Of a DNA stretch of 64,000 bases, positions 18,463-30,219 are shown piece after piece. Source of the DNA: an uncultured Paracoccaceae bacterium (GTDB lineage Bacteria > Pseudomonadota > Alphaproteobacteria > Rhodobacterales > Rhodobacteraceae); NCBI GenBank assembly GCA_951812615.1, contig CATOSU010000007.1, positions 229,751 through 293,750 of the forward strand. Reading direction: 5' to 3'. Below the pieces are notes generated by a model. It was not told the DNA's origin, did no database searches, and saw only the letters and a list, made by a program, of their open reading frames with translations. Each line of letters begins with the position of its first letter. The first letter of the stretch is position 1. A program made the translations under genes and the position numbers.

Positions 18463-19317
18463 TCAGCCGGGCTTTTGGGGCACCGCCGTGGCGGCCTGTC
18501 GGGCGGTGTGGCCGTCCCGCACTGCCGTTTCACAGGCGGCCGCCAGTGCCTTGCGGTTGGGATAATCCGCCACCCGCAGCGGCGCATGATAGATCAGTTC
18601 AACCCGACCCTGCCGCCGGGTGGCCAGCGTCTGTATCAGGTGCTCGCCAAAGCCCATGTCGCCCCACCAGCCGTAGAACCGCGGATCCTGTCCGGGCGGC
18701 GCATGGTAGATGACCGAAACCGGTTGAATGCGGCTGTGATCGCGCAGCGGATCGGCAAAGAACGCTGCAAACAGCGTGGTTTTGAACGGCAGCACCCGCT
18801 GACCGTCGGTCGAGGTTCCCTCGGGGAAGAACAGCAGTTTGTGACCTGCCTCCAGCCGCTCGCGGAACAACTGGGCCTGTTGCCGGGCCTGCGCCCGGTC
18901 GCGCTCGATAAACACCGTGCCGGTCGCCCGCGCCAGCCAGCCGATCCCGGGCCAGCCGGCAACCTCGGCCTTGGACACGAAATAGATCCGCTTGCGCGCG
19001 TTGAGCGCAAAGATATCCAGCCACGAGCTGTGATTGGCCACCACTGCCCCCTGTTCGCGCATCAGCGCACCCTCGGTGGAAAAGCCCATGCCCATCAGCC
19101 GGAACGCGTTCCGGCAGACGAACTGAGTGATATAGGGCGTCACCGGGCGGCTGACGCCGAACAGCGGTCGCTCCACCAGCCGCACCAGCAACAGAATGAT
19201 CAGGCAGCCGAAGACCAGCAGCGCCAGCGGCAGCGCCCGGATCAGCGCCAGCGCGTATCCGCCCGGTCCGATGGGCAACCGCACCGGAGGATCATCACCT
19301 TCCCACGTCACGCTCAT
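18463..19317 (-). CDS. olsA: Lyso-ornithine lipid / 1-acylglycerol acyltransferase (PlsC family, OlsA-like)
   Basis: 284 residues. An N-terminal membrane helix (ALPLALLVFGCLIILLLV, ~residues 28-45) precedes the PlsC acyltransferase domain with block I NHSSWLD (catalytic His and Asp) and block III FPEGTSTDG. Adjacent to and overlapping olsB (ATGA), it fits OlsA, which adds the second fatty acid to lyso-ornithine lipid at the inner membrane. A general lysophosphatidate acyltransferase role is the alternative, but the operon favours OlsA. Confidence 0.88.
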   Translation of the reverse strand: MSVTWEGDDPPVRLPIGPGGYALALIRALPLALLVFGCLIILLLVRLVERPLFGVSRPVTPYITQFVCRNAFRLMGMGFSTEGALMREQGAVVANHSSWLDIFALNARKRIYFVSKAEVAGWPGIGWLARATGTVFIERDRAQARQQAQLFRERLEAGHKLLFFPEGTSTDGQRVLPFKTTLFAAFFADPLRDHSRIQPVSVIYHAPPGQDPRFYGWWGDMGFGEHLIQTLATRRQGRVELIYHAPLRVADYPNRKALAAACETAVRDGHTARQAATAVPQKPG

Positions 19318-20081
19318 CTGGCATCTCCGCTATAAAGCCGGCGCTGGCGCGCATTGAGCCGGGCCGTGTCCAGCAAAAGGCAGACGTCGATTGTGTTGAA
19401 CGCATGGTCGATCCACGCACCCTCGCCCACGCTGCCGCCCAGCCGCAGATAGGCCTTGATCAGCGCCGGCACGTCCCGCATCGCCTGCGGCCGGTTCAGC
19501 TGATCCGGCGCGATCAGGTCCATCGGCTGAAAGTGTTCAGGACGGGCCCGAACCCGCAGTTCGGGCGGGGCGAGGTGATTGTGATGCAGCATCGACAGCG
19601 GCGCGGCCAGCGCCTGCGCGTCGGTGCCGTGGAAGCTGGCGACGCCGAACAGCACCTCGATGCTGTGGCGTTCGACGTATTCGGCCAGCCCGTTCCACAG
19701 ATGAAACATCGCCATGCCGCCGCGGTAATCCGGGTGCAGGCAGGACCGGCCCAGTTCCAGCAGGCGCCGCCCGGATTGGCGCAGGACCGACAGGTCGTAT
19801 TCATCCTCGGAATAAAACTGTCCGGCCTCTGCTGCCTGTTCGGCCCGCATCAGCCGGTAAACCCCGACAACCGCATCGCGCGAGAGGTCCGACACGATCA
19901 TATGGTCGAAATACGGGTCGAACCGGTCCCGTTCCAGCCCGCCCTGATGATCCACCATGTCACCGCCACCGCCGAGTTCGCGAACGAACACGTCATAACG
20001 CAACGCCTGAGCTGCGCGTAGTTCCTCTTCGTTTTCAACGAGTTTGACGGAAAACTCCGGCCCTGTTTCAGGCGATCTCAT
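19314..20081 (-). CDS. olsB: L-ornithine N-alpha-acyltransferase OlsB
   Basis: 255 residues of the OlsB GNAT-like family: RYDVFVRELGG, ELGRSCLHPDYRGG (acyl-carrier binding region), FGVASFHGTD and a C-terminal GEGAWIDHAFNTIDVCLLL. It transfers a 3-hydroxyacyl chain from acyl carrier protein to ornithine, the first step of phosphate-free ornithine lipid synthesis, which many alphaproteobacteria raise during phosphate limitation. The ATG at 20081 begins MRSPETG. A possible sigma-70-like pair on the minus strand (TTGTCA, 17 bases, TATGTG) lies just upstream, but no convincing Pho box was seen. Confidence 0.92.
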   Translation of the reverse strand: MRSPETGPEFSVKLVENEEELRAAQALRYDVFVRELGGGGDMVDHQGGLERDRFDPYFDHMIVSDLSRDAVVGVYRLMRAEQAAEAGQFYSEDEYDLSVLRQSGRRLLELGRSCLHPDYRGGMAMFHLWNGLAEYVERHSIEVLFGVASFHGTDAQALAAPLSMLHHNHLAPPELRVRARPEHFQPMDLIAPDQLNRPQAMRDVPALIKAYLRLGGSVGEGAWIDHAFNTIDVCLLLDTARLNARQRRLYSGDAR

Positions 20082-20185
20082 GCGTAAATGGTATCCACGT
20101 CAGGGTGCCGGGCACATACCCAGTTTCCGGGCTTTTGACAAGAATGTGCCGCGTTCAGCTTCCGTTAACCCTTGTCCGGCAAAAC

Positions 20186-20368
20186 TCAGCTATCAAAGAC
20201 CGCAACCAGCGCGATCCGTGCGCCATCAATGACAACCTTGCCGGTTTCGGGGAAATTCACGGTGATCTTGCCGCCGATATTCGACTGGACCTGCCCGGTG
20301 CCCCACTCTGCGTGGTCGGGGTGTTGTACCAGCATGCCAGGGGTCAGAAAGCTGTTGAGGTCGGTCAT
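20186..20368 (-). CDS. Small DUF3553-type protein
   Basis: 60 residues: MTDLNSFLTPGMLVQHPDHA... with EWGTGQVQSNIGGKITVNF, the compact beta-barrel-like pattern of DUF3553 proteins and of the C-terminal domain of UvrD/PcrA-type helicases that recruits RNA polymerase. Such stand-alone copies are common in Rhodobacterales; function is not established. The start at 20368 is only 21 bases from the divergent chpT start. Confidence 0.82.
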   Translation of the reverse strand: MTDLNSFLTPGMLVQHPDHAEWGTGQVQSNIGGKITVNFPETGKVVIDGARIALVAVFDS

Positions 20369-20389
20369 GACAAGGGGAGGCTCCTCGGT

Positions 20390-20989
20390 TTGAACAGGGA
20401 TCACACAACGGCCGATCTGGCAGCACTGATCGGATCGCGGATCTGCCATGACCTCATAAGCCCGATTGGCGCAATCGCCAATGGCCTTGAACTGCTGAGC
20501 ATGTCCGGCCGCCCCTCCGGGCCCGAGCTGGACCTGATTTCCGACAGTGCCGGCAATGCCGGCGCGCGGATCGGGTTCTTCCGCATCGCCTACGGGGCCG
20601 CCGGTGCACAGCTGATGACCCGCTCGGAGGTCAGCGGTATTCTGGGGGCGGTGACCGCGGGCACCCGGTTGCTGACCGACTGGCAGCCGGCTGACCCGCA
20701 GCCGCGCCGCGATGTGCGGCTGGCTTTTCTGGCGATGCAATGCTGCGAATACGCCCTGCCCTATGGTGGCGTGATTACCTTTTCGCTCAGCGATCACTGG
20801 CAGATCAGCGGGCGCGCAGACACCGTCAATGCCGATGCCGGGCTGTGGGACAGCCTGACTGACCCGGACACACAAACCGAAGTGACCGCCGCAACGGTGC
20901 AGTTCGCCCTGCTGGCGCGGCTGGCCCGTCAGGAAGGACGGGACCTGTCCACGTCAGCGACAGAAGAGTCGGTCACCATCCGGTTCTGA
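20390..20989 (+). CDS. chpT: Histidine phosphotransferase ChpT
   Basis: 199 residues from a TTG start at 20390 preceded by AGGGGAGG. The phosphoacceptor is His20 in SRICHDLISPIGAIANGLELL-type context, followed by a degenerate HATPase-like domain (MQCCEYALPYGG). ChpT relays phosphate from the hybrid kinase CckA to CtrA and CpdR, controlling motility, gene-transfer and cell-cycle functions. The longer upstream reading frame has no similarity and passes through the divergent DUF3553 gene. No ATG lies in a suitable place. Confidence 0.9.
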   Translation: MNRDHTTADLAALIGSRICHDLISPIGAIANGLELLSMSGRPSGPELDLISDSAGNAGARIGFFRIAYGAAGAQLMTRSEVSGILGAVTAGTRLLTDWQPADPQPRRDVRLAFLAMQCCEYALPYGGVITFSLSDHWQISGRADTVNADAGLWDSLTDPDTQTEVTAATVQFALLARLARQEGRDLSTSATEESVTIRF

Positions 20990-20997
20990 CGGATGGT

Positions 20998-22263
20998 TCA
21001 GGGGCGCAGGGTACCGTTGCCGCGCACCTGATACTTGAAGCTGGTCAGCTGAGCGGCCCCCACCGGACCGCGCGCGTGCATCTTGCCCGTGGCGATGCCG
21101 ATCTCGGCCCCCATGCCGAACTCTCCGCCATCGGCAAACTGGGTCGAGGCGTTGTGCATCAGGATCGCGCTATCGAGCCGCTGGAAGAAACGATCGGCCA
21201 TGGCCTGATCCTGGGTGACGATACAGTCGGTGTGATCCGACCCGTAGGTCCGGATATGCTCCACCGCCGCGTCCACGCCATCAACCAGCTTTGCGGCAAT
21301 GATCATGTCCAGAAACTCGCAGCCGAAATCGCCGGCGCGGGCCGGCACGGTGCCCTCGATCCGCGCCAGTTCACCATCGGCGCGCACCTCGACTCCGGCC
21401 GCCAGCAGCGCCTCGATGATCGCCGGCCCGTGTTTCGTAAAGAACCGCCAGTCCAGCAACAGGCACTCGGCCGCGCCGCAGATGCCCGTGCGCCGGGTCT
21501 TGGCGTTCAGAACAATCTCGGTCGCCATCGCCGGATCGGCGTTGGCCCCGACATAGACGTGACAGATCCCCTCGAGATGGGCGAAAACCGGCACGCGGGC
21601 TTCGCGCTGCACCAGCCCGACCAGCCCCTTGCCGCCGCGCGGCACGATGACATCCACATATTCGGTCATCGTCAGCAATTCCGACACCGCCGCGCGGTCG
21701 CGGGTGGGAACGCGCAGAATGGCGTCCCCGGGCAGGTTGGCGCTGCGCAGCCCGTCCAGCAGACAGTCATGGATCACGCCCGCCGAATGGAAGCTCTCAG
21801 ACCCGCCACGCAGGATCACCGCATTGCCCGATTTCAGGCACAGTGCACCGGCATCCGCCGTGACATTGGGGCGGCTTTCGTAGATCACGCCGATCACCCC
21901 CAACGGGGTGCGGACCCGTTCGATATGCAGACCCGAGGGCATGTCCCATTCGGCGATCACCTCGCCAACCGGGTCGGATTGTTCAGCCACGGTCCGCAGC
22001 CCGTCGACCATGCCGCGGATGCGCGCCTCGTCCAGCATCAGCCGGTCCATCATCGCCGGGCTGAGCCCCTTTTCGCGGCCAAAATCCAGATCCCGCGCAT
22101 TGGCGGCGATAATCTCGTCCCGGCGGGCCCAGACCGCCTCGGCCGCCCCGATCAGCGCCGCGTGTTTGCGCTCGGCGGTGGCAAAGGCCAGCTCCTGTGT
22201 CGCCACCTTCGCCCGTGCACCAAGATCGGCCATCATTGCGGGGATATTGTCGAGGTCTTTCAT
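20998..22263 (-). CDS. proA: Gamma-glutamyl phosphate reductase
   Basis: 421 residues. NADPH-binding and catalytic motifs are clear: [28 protein letters not shown] and the active-site Cys in [13 protein letters not shown]. It reduces gamma-glutamyl phosphate to glutamate semialdehyde in proline synthesis. The ATG at 22263 (MKDLDNIP) is chosen because it gives the normal family length. It follows proB by 73 bases. Confidence 0.96.
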   Translation of the reverse strand: MKDLDNIPAMMADLGARAKVATQELAFATAERKHAALIGAAEAVWARRDEIIAANARDLDFGREKGLSPAMMDRLMLDEARIRGMVDGLRTVAEQSDPVGEVIAEWDMPSGLHIERVRTPLGVIGVIYESRPNVTADAGALCLKSGNAVILRGGSESFHSAGVIHDCLLDGLRSANLPGDAILRVPTRDRAAVSELLTMTEYVDVIVPRGGKGLVGLVQREARVPVFAHLEGICHVYVGANADPAMATEIVLNAKTRRTGICGAAECLLLDWRFFTKHGPAIIEALLAAGVEVRADGELARIEGTVPARAGDFGCEFLDMIIAAKLVDGVDAAVEHIRTYGSDHTDCIVTQDQAMADRFFQRLDSAILMHNASTQFADGGEFGMGAEIGIATGKMHARGPVGAAQLTSFKYQVRGNGTLRP

Positions 22264-22336
22264 GTCAGGTGTCCCGGTTGGCAGCGGTGCACGTGTCGCA
22301 CCGACGGAATTTGAGTATTTGGACAAAGATGAAGCA

Positions 22337-24495
<2,159 letters not shown>

Positions 24496-25035
24496 TCAAC
24501 GCAGTTTTCTGCTGTAGGTCCATGTCGGCACGGCGGCATTGCGCGCGACCGAGAAGCTTTCGGCGTCGCCGAGGTAATCGAACCCGCAATGGATCAGCAC
24601 CCGGGCCGAGGCCGGGTTGTCCTGAAACACGGAGGCGAACATGGTGTCGTTGCCCAGCGGATTGGCTTCGACCAGCGCCTGCAGCGCCTCGGAGGCAAGG
24701 CCGGTATTCCAGAACAGCGGCGCGACCCAATAGCCGGCCTCGGACTGATTGCGGTCCAGTTTCTGCAGGCTGATCAGCCCTTTCAGTTCGGGACCGCCAG
24801 ACGGCGTGCCGTCGATGGCCCAGACATCCTCGTCCCGGTCATCGGCCATGGCGCGGGTGACAAAGGCCTCGGTCGCACCGGGCGGCAGGGGATGCGGGAT
24901 TGACGTGGTCATCCGCGCGACCCGTTCATCGCTGCCGTAATGTTCAATCAGACCCATGTCGGACCGGCGCAATGCGCGCAGGACGAACCGTTCGGTTTCA
25001 ATAACCGGCTGGTTGATAATGGTATCCAGTTTCAT
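24496..25035 (-). CDS. GNAT acetyltransferase (RimJ/RimL type)
   Basis: 179 residues of the Acetyltransf_3 family: ETERFVLRALRRSD at the N-terminus, YWVAPLFWNTGLASEALQALV covering the acetyl-CoA pyrophosphate loop, and NPASARVLIHCGF. RimJ/RimL-like enzymes acetylate protein N-termini or small amines; the substrate is unknown. The ATG at 25035 overlaps the stop of the LysE gene (ATGA), so the two are coupled. Confidence 0.85.
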   Translation of the reverse strand: MKLDTIINQPVIETERFVLRALRRSDMGLIEHYGSDERVARMTTSIPHPLPPGATEAFVTRAMADDRDEDVWAIDGTPSGGPELKGLISLQKLDRNQSEAGYWVAPLFWNTGLASEALQALVEANPLGNDTMFASVFQDNPASARVLIHCGFDYLGDAESFSVARNAAVPTWTYSRKLR

Positions 25036-25640
25036 ATGCGTGTTCCTCCTCCGAACAGCACAAAGAGAACGGACAGGACGGTCAGAGCCGCCAGTGTCCA
25101 CATCAGGTAGAGTTCGGCCCGCGTTCCTGCAACCGCATGTGCAATGCGATCACCGGCATATGTCCAGACCGGGTGGAAAATGAGCTGACAAGCGAGCAGA
25201 ACTGTGGCCACGGTCGCGGTTGCGATCAGGACCGGGCTGCCCGGTGTCACGAAATTGGTAAAGCCGGCCACGATCATGGCCCAGGCCTTGGGGTTCAAGG
25301 GGTGCACGATCAGTCCGGCGCGGAACCCCGGGGCGGGTCCGGCAGCCGTGCCCGGCCGCAGTCGCAGGTTGGCCACCTTCCAGGCCAGCCAGCAGATATA
25401 GGCGGCCGAGGCCCATTTCAGCGCGAAGAACAACCCTGGCAACCGTTCGGCCACCTCCATCAGCCCGAAACCGATCGGCCAGATGATGAACTGCTTGCCC
25501 AGAGCCACGCCCAGCATGAACGGCAGCGCGGCCCGGAAGCCGTAGCGCGCACCCGTGGCCAAAAGTGCCATATTGGCCGGACCGGGGGTTCCGATCTGGC
25601 TGGCGGCAAAGACGGCAAGGCTGGCGGTGGCAATGGCCAT
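25032..25640 (-). CDS. LysE/RhtB family amino-acid exporter
   Basis: 202 residues with about six hydrophobic helices. The N-terminal GTPGPANMALLATGARYG matches the signature PGP region of LysE/RhtB transporters, which export amino acids or derivatives across the inner membrane. It sits between rpmA and an acetyltransferase; a joint role in exporting or acetylating an amino-acid-like compound is possible but unproven. Confidence 0.88.
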   Translation of the reverse strand: MAIATASLAVFAASQIGTPGPANMALLATGARYGFRAALPFMLGVALGKQFIIWPIGFGLMEVAERLPGLFFALKWASAAYICWLAWKVANLRLRPGTAAGPAPGFRAGLIVHPLNPKAWAMIVAGFTNFVTPGSPVLIATATVATVLLACQLIFHPVWTYAGDRIAHAVAGTRAELYLMWTLAALTVLSVLFVLFGGGTRI

Positions 25641-25666
25641 TATTGAAATGCCCTTTAAACGAAGTA

Positions 25667-25692
25667 GGGGACCGGCGGTGTCGCCGATCCCC
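25667..25692 (-). terminator. Stem-loop downstream of rpmA
   Basis: Eleven-base arms with one mismatch and a GTGT loop, 33 bases after the rpmA stop on the minus strand, followed there by a TACTTCGTTTAAA stretch. It probably ends the rplU-rpmA message. Confidence 0.6.
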
Positions 25693-25724
25693 CTTAAACT
25701 TTTGCAAACGTCCGGGTTCGGCTG

Positions 25725-25994
25725 TTACTCGGCGGCCTCCACGGCTGGCAGCACGGAAATAAACGTGCGGCCTTTGAGGCCTTTGTGGAGTTTGATGTTG
25801 CCTTCGACGGTGGCAAAGATGGTGTGATCCTTGCCCATGCCAACACCTTCGCCCGGCCAGAATTTCGTGCCGCGCTGGCGGACGATGATGTTGCCGGGGA
25901 TGGCGGCCTGGCCACCATAGAGTTTCACGCCCAGACGGCGGCCGTCAGAGTCGCGTCCGTTGCGGGAGGAACCGCCTGCTTTTTTGTGTGCCAT
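25725..25994 (-). CDS. rpmA: 50S ribosomal protein L27
   Basis: 89 residues beginning [20 protein letters not shown], the diagnostic L27 N-terminus that reaches the peptidyl-transferase centre, and containing [19 protein letters not shown]. No N-terminal cleavage extension is present. It is 11 bases after rplU, the universal rplU-rpmA arrangement. Confidence 0.97.
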   Translation of the reverse strand: MAHKKAGGSSRNGRDSDGRRLGVKLYGGQAAIPGNIIVRQRGTKFWPGEGVGMGKDHTIFATVEGNIKLHKGLKGRTFISVLPAVEAAE

Positions 25995-26005
25995 GGTGTC
26001 TCTCC

Positions 26006-26662
26006 TTAGCCTTCAGCCAGTTCTTTGGCCTGTTCGACCCAGCCTTCACGCTCGATCCGGCCCTTGAACGACAGTTTTTCGTCGAACTCGGCGATATCTT
26101 CTTCGGTCCACGCCGCGATCTGCGCGAACGTGGTGATACCGGCGGCGAGCAGCTTTTTCTCCAGCGCCGGGCCGACGCCCGACAGCTTCTTGAGATCGTC
26201 TCCGCCTTCGGGGGCAGCCTCGACCGGGGCCTCGGCGGCCTTTTTCTCGGCCTTGGCCGGCTTCGCCTTCGGTGCAGGTGCTGCTGCAGCGGCCACGGCG
26301 GCAACCGATCCGGCGCCGACAGCGGCCTTGACGCCGGTCGCGTCCGCGCCCGAGGCCAGGATGTCGGTGATCTTGACCAGCGTCAGCTTCTGACGGTGGC
26401 CCTTGGTGCGCTTGGAGCCGTGCTTCCGGCGGCGCTTGACGAAGTGGATCAGCTTCTCGCCCTTGATCTGATCGACGACCTCGGCCTGAACGGCCGCGCC
26501 TTCCACCAGCGGAGCACCGACAACGGGGCTCTCGCCGCCCAGCATCAGCACTTCGTTGAATTGAATGGTTTCGCCAGCGTCAGCTGCCAGTTTTTCCACC
26601 CGGAGCGTATCGCCCGACTGAACCCGGTACTGCTTGCCGCCGGTCTTGAGGACCGCAAACAT
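26006..26662 (-). CDS. rplU: 50S ribosomal protein L21 with C-terminal helix-hairpin-helix extension
   Basis: 218 residues, about twice the normal ~103. Residues 1-103 are a complete L21 ([32 protein letters not shown]). An Ala/Pro/Lys-rich linker (~110-155) then leads to a helix-hairpin-helix-like domain ([21 protein letters not shown], residues ~156-218) also found alone in Rhodobacterales. The added domain may bind nucleic acid. The ATG at 26662 is the L21 start; the upstream frame has no similarity. Confidence 0.94.
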   Translation of the reverse strand: MFAVLKTGGKQYRVQSGDTLRVEKLAADAGETIQFNEVLMLGGESPVVGAPLVEGAAVQAEVVDQIKGEKLIHFVKRRRKHGSKRTKGHRQKLTLVKITDILASGADATGVKAAVGAGSVAAVAAAAAPAPKAKPAKAEKKAAEAPVEAAPEGGDDLKKLSGVGPALEKKLLAAGITTFAQIAAWTEEDIAEFDEKLSFKGRIEREGWVEQAKELAEG

Positions 26663-26854
26663 CTGTTCTTCCTTCTTCTCCCGCGTCCTGTGGTCCCCTG
26701 TATTCAGGGCGTTTTCGGCCTTGGCCACCGCGAACAGCGCGCTCTCGTGAGCGAATGATAACAAAACCCGGCACGGGACACCGGCCGGGGATGCGCGCTT
26801 ATGCTCCAGCCCGCTACGGGTGTCAACCGGTTTCTGACGGCCGAACCGGCCGGC

Positions 26855-28522
26855 TCAGCGGACCACCTCGGACAGCACCTGCCCCGCCGCCGACGCAGGC
26901 AGCGACACGCCCAGAAGGTTGCTCAGCGTGACGGCTACGTCGACCGTCGCGACCCGTCTTGCGACGGTCTGTGGGTCGATGCCCGGCCCCGCGAAGATGA
27001 CCGGCACATGCGTATCATAGGCCCAGGGTGAACCATGCATCACCGCAACCGCACCTTCGTCGAAGAGGAAGGAATAGGGCGCCTGCGCCACATAGATATC
27101 GCCCGACCGTTGCGGGTGGAAACTGCGCCGGATCAGCGGTGCCAGCTGATGGTCGACCTGATCGGGAAACGGATCGCGCGGCAGTGCAATCGCGATCCCG
27201 TCCCGCGCTTCGAGATCCTCTACAATGGCCCGTTCAACCGTCCGGCGGTCGGCGCCCGCCGCAGAGATTGCCGCGTCGTTCAGGTAGAGGTAAGGGCGGA
27301 AGAACTGCGCCACCGCCTGTTCGATGCCGAAATCCTGCAGCAGGGTTTCGTTCAGCGCGTCCTTCAGGGCACCATTGGTGTTGCGCGCGGTGGCAAAGCC
27401 CTGTTCGGCCATGTATTCCGGCATCTCCGGCATGCCATGATCCGCCGACAGCACGATCAGCACGTGTTCGGCACCAACTGCGCGGTCGATATCGTCAAAA
27501 AGCGCGGCCAGTGTCCGGTCCAGCCGGCGCATAATCTCCTCGTTTTCAAGGCTCGACGGCCCGAAGAAATGGTTCACCGCGTCGACGCCGGAAAAGCTGA
27601 CGCTCAGATAGTCCGCGAAGGCATCCTGCCCCAGTTCCGCGGCCTTCAGCGCGGCCATTGCAAAATCAGCTGTCAGTTCATCACCCAGCGGGCTCAGCAG
27701 GACCTGCGAGTAATAGAGACCATCTTCGGGGGCGTCATAGGGATGCGGAAAGGTGCGGCCAAACCCGCGCAGATCCATCTCGTAGGGCCGGTCATCGTTG
27801 TCGGCCAGCAAATAGCTTTCGGGGGGACCGCTCAGCTCCCACGCGGTTCCGACTGCGGCGTCGGCGGGGCGCCGGGTATTCCACTCGGCTACCCAGCCGG
27901 GGTATTCGTCATAGTAATAGCGGCTGGTCTCGAACGCGCCGGTGCTGGTCGACATCCAGAACGCCTTGCCCACGTGGCCCGCCATGGTGACCGCCGACCG
28001 ATCCTTGCCCGAGACGGCGAAAATGCGCGACTGCCCGCCGGTCGATTTGAACAGTTCGTCGGCAAAGGTCGTTGTCAGAAGGTTCCGGGGCGAACGTCCG
28101 CCGGCCTGCGCGATGGCCTGCGCCGGGTCCAGCTGTTTCCCCTGACCCCCAAACCCGGCAACGGGCAGAATGGGGGCTGCGAGATCCTCGATATTGTACC
28201 CCAACGCCCCGGTCGTACGGTCAAGCCAGGCATTGCCCACCATTCCGTGCTGTGACGGGTGCGCACCCGTGGCCAGAGTGGCGTGGCCGACGACGGTTTC
28301 GGTACTGGCATGAAGGTAATGCGCATCCGTGTACCACACACCACCTTCCATCAGCCGCCGGAATCCGCCGTCGCCGAAACTGTCGGTATAACGCGTCAGC
28401 AAATCGCCGCGCAGACCATCCACCGTGATCTGCAGCACAAGCCGGATCTGCCCCGCCGCCCCGTCCGACAAGGTGATCACCGGCCAAAGCGCCAACAGCA
28501 GCGTCAACAGCGGTTTTTGCAT
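26855..28522 (-). CDS. Secreted alkaline-phosphatase-superfamily enzyme (PafA-like)
   Basis: 555 residues with a signal peptide (residues 1-24). The metal-site Asp is in ITVDGLRGD, the candidate nucleophile Thr76 in STETVVGHATL, and distal ligands in FSGVDAVNHFFGP, LSADHGMPE and MHGSPWAYD. PafA-like phosphatases use a Thr nucleophile and release phosphate from many phosphomonoesters without calcium-independent PhoA motifs; a phosphodiesterase is the alternative. It is downstream of two DUF2059-like genes, with AAAGGAAAC before the start. No Pho box is visible directly upstream. Confidence 0.85.
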   Translation of the reverse strand: MQKPLLTLLLALWPVITLSDGAAGQIRLVLQITVDGLRGDLLTRYTDSFGDGGFRRLMEGGVWYTDAHYLHASTETVVGHATLATGAHPSQHGMVGNAWLDRTTGALGYNIEDLAAPILPVAGFGGQGKQLDPAQAIAQAGGRSPRNLLTTTFADELFKSTGGQSRIFAVSGKDRSAVTMAGHVGKAFWMSTSTGAFETSRYYYDEYPGWVAEWNTRRPADAAVGTAWELSGPPESYLLADNDDRPYEMDLRGFGRTFPHPYDAPEDGLYYSQVLLSPLGDELTADFAMAALKAAELGQDAFADYLSVSFSGVDAVNHFFGPSSLENEEIMRRLDRTLAALFDDIDRAVGAEHVLIVLSADHGMPEMPEYMAEQGFATARNTNGALKDALNETLLQDFGIEQAVAQFFRPYLYLNDAAISAAGADRRTVERAIVEDLEARDGIAIALPRDPFPDQVDHQLAPLIRRSFHPQRSGDIYVAQAPYSFLFDEGAVAVMHGSPWAYDTHVPVIFAGPGIDPQTVARRVATVDVAVTLSNLLGVSLPASAAGQVLSEVVR

Positions 28523-28567
28523 CTTGTTGTTTCCTTTGAAATGGTCGCCCCGACGGCAGTCGCGACC

Positions 28568-29377
28568 TCAAAGATCGGTGGCCACCATCGATCGCGCCAC
28601 CAGCCGCCCGAGTTGATAGAATATGTCCTCGTAAAGCCCGTCGAACCCGGCAAACAGCGCATCGTTGAATTCCTGGCCCGCCGCGCTGCGCGAGAAATCG
28701 ATATTGGCCTGCTGTTCGTCCACGCTCAGTGGATGGTAAGCCATAAGGTGAAAGCTCATGGCCCATTCCTCGGTGTCGGCCATCAGTTCGTCGCGCTCCT
28801 CCAGCATCGCGGCCAGATAGCCTTCGTCATCGCGGTCGACAGCTTTGCCATCGACGAGGCCGCGGTAAAAGCTGAAATCAGACGCCTGCGTGCTGTCGAC
28901 ATTGCGCCTGATCAGGTCATTCGCCTCGACATAGTCACGGATCAGCCGCCGCTGCGGATCGTCCCCGGGGAGCGTGGTGAACCGTTCGACGGCCATCCTC
29001 TCCACGTCCTCGTCGGCAATGGCGATCCGTGCCGAAATCTCCAGCCGTATGATCCGCTGACCGGTCTCGGATTCGAAAAATGCAACGCTTTCCGCCAGCG
29101 CCCCGGGCGACAGATGCCGTTCCATGGCCTGCGTGATCCGGCGGGTCATCGTCCCGGCGTCATAGATGACCGCCAGCTGATCGGTGAAATAGCTGCCGCC
29201 CGCCCCGTCCAGCATGTCCTCGTTCAGGATCTGGCCGTATTCAATCCCCTCGCCGCGCAGGATCGCCACAACCTCGTCCAGGCGCAGCGCATCGTTCAGC
29301 CGGCTGACCGAAGCCTCGGTCGCCCAGCCCGCGACGGCGGACAGCCAGATCAGGCAGGCGCAAACCACCACCCGCAT
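28568..29377 (-). CDS. Secreted DUF2059-like protein, copy 2
   Basis: 269 residues with a signal peptide (residues 1-19, ...AVAGWA). The helical body includes RRITQAMERHLSPGALAESVAFFESETGQRI, the core of DUF2059, in which two short helices follow a (F/Y)(F/Y)xSxxGQ pattern. Function is unknown. Its ATG overlaps the last base of the preceding DUF2059-like gene at 29377, and the two share order and composition, suggesting an old duplication. Confidence 0.75.
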   Translation of the reverse strand: MRVVVCACLIWLSAVAGWATEASVSRLNDALRLDEVVAILRGEGIEYGQILNEDMLDGAGGSYFTDQLAVIYDAGTMTRRITQAMERHLSPGALAESVAFFESETGQRIIRLEISARIAIADEDVERMAVERFTTLPGDDPQRRLIRDYVEANDLIRRNVDSTQASDFSFYRGLVDGKAVDRDDEGYLAAMLEERDELMADTEEWAMSFHLMAYHPLSVDEQQANIDFSRSAAGQEFNDALFAGFDGLYEDIFYQLGRLVARSMVATDL

Positions 29378-30219
29378 CAGATATCCTGCCCTTCCTTAAG
29401 GCCGGCCATTTCCGCCGCCAGATCCTCGAACCGGTTGGCCATGATCTCGAACTGTACCGCGTTCATCAGCTCATAGACCTGCCGCATCTCCGGTTCCTCC
29501 AGCGCCTGTGTATAGGCCTCCAGATCCTCGTCGGAAAACATCTGATAGGTATAGGCCGCCCCGGCCAGCGCCGATTGCTGCAGGCTGCGCCGCAGCTGAC
29601 CCTCGCGGGATTTCATGAAGGCGCGCAGGTCCTCGGTGTCCATCTGCAGTTCGATCACGCCCGCCGCGCTGGCGGCCATCAGGAACCGGATCTGGATTTC
29701 CTGAAATGCCCGGGCACTGTTGCCGGTCGCGTCGATGGCCCGGTTCATGCGCTTGATCGTTTCCAGCCGCGGCGAGCCGGCCTCGACCATAGCCGCCACC
29801 AGCATCCGGCCTTCTTCCTGTTTGAGCGCATCATCCTCCATCATGTGCGCCGCATTCTCCGCCTCGACCAGCCGCTGTCCCAGATCGCTGGCATAAAACC
29901 CCGCGGCATGGGTCAGCAGATCATCGGTCAGTGTCTGCGCAAGAATGTCCAGCGCCATGCCGCGCATCAGCGACGTGTCGAACACCCGGTCCGCCAGCCG
30001 GGTCCATTCCGATCCGAAAGCGCCGGGATCCACGCCCAGCATCTTCGGTGCGGCCGAGGCCGACAGTCGCAGGCTGTCCAGTGCCACGTCAAAGCCGGTG
30101 ACGTTCAGAAACGCCGCCAGCCGGTCACGGTCGGCGGCGCGCACCGGCGGCGCGGCGAAGAGCGCCAGCAGCAACGCGGCCGTCACCGCAAGGCGCAGAA
30201 AAAGAGATGGCTGTTTCAT
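29377..30219 (-). CDS. Secreted DUF2059-like protein, copy 1
   Basis: 280 residues with a signal peptide (MKQPSLFLRLAVTAALLLAL...PVRAA). DUF2059-type elements: LLTHAAGFYASDLGQRLVEAE and MKSREGQLRRSLQQ. It is periplasmic and mostly helical; no catalytic motif is visible. The ATG at 30219 is chosen because the frame upstream covers the tRNA-Ser gene. It is the first gene of a DUF2059-DUF2059-PafA unit on the minus strand. Confidence 0.75.
   Translation of the reverse strand: MKQPSLFLRLAVTAALLLALFAAPPVRAADRDRLAAFLNVTGFDVALDSLRLSASAAPKMLGVDPGAFGSEWTRLADRVFDTSLMRGMALDILAQTLTDDLLTHAAGFYASDLGQRLVEAENAAHMMEDDALKQEEGRMLVAAMVEAGSPRLETIKRMNRAIDATGNSARAFQEIQIRFLMAASAAGVIELQMDTEDLRAFMKSREGQLRRSLQQSALAGAAYTYQMFSDEDLEAYTQALEEPEMRQVYELMNAVQFEIMANRFEDLAAEMAGLKEGQDI

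Noticed and set aside
20082-20185. Pho box before olsB
   Set aside because: Only one loose half-site (TTGTCAA) is present with no 11-base partner, so I do not call it.
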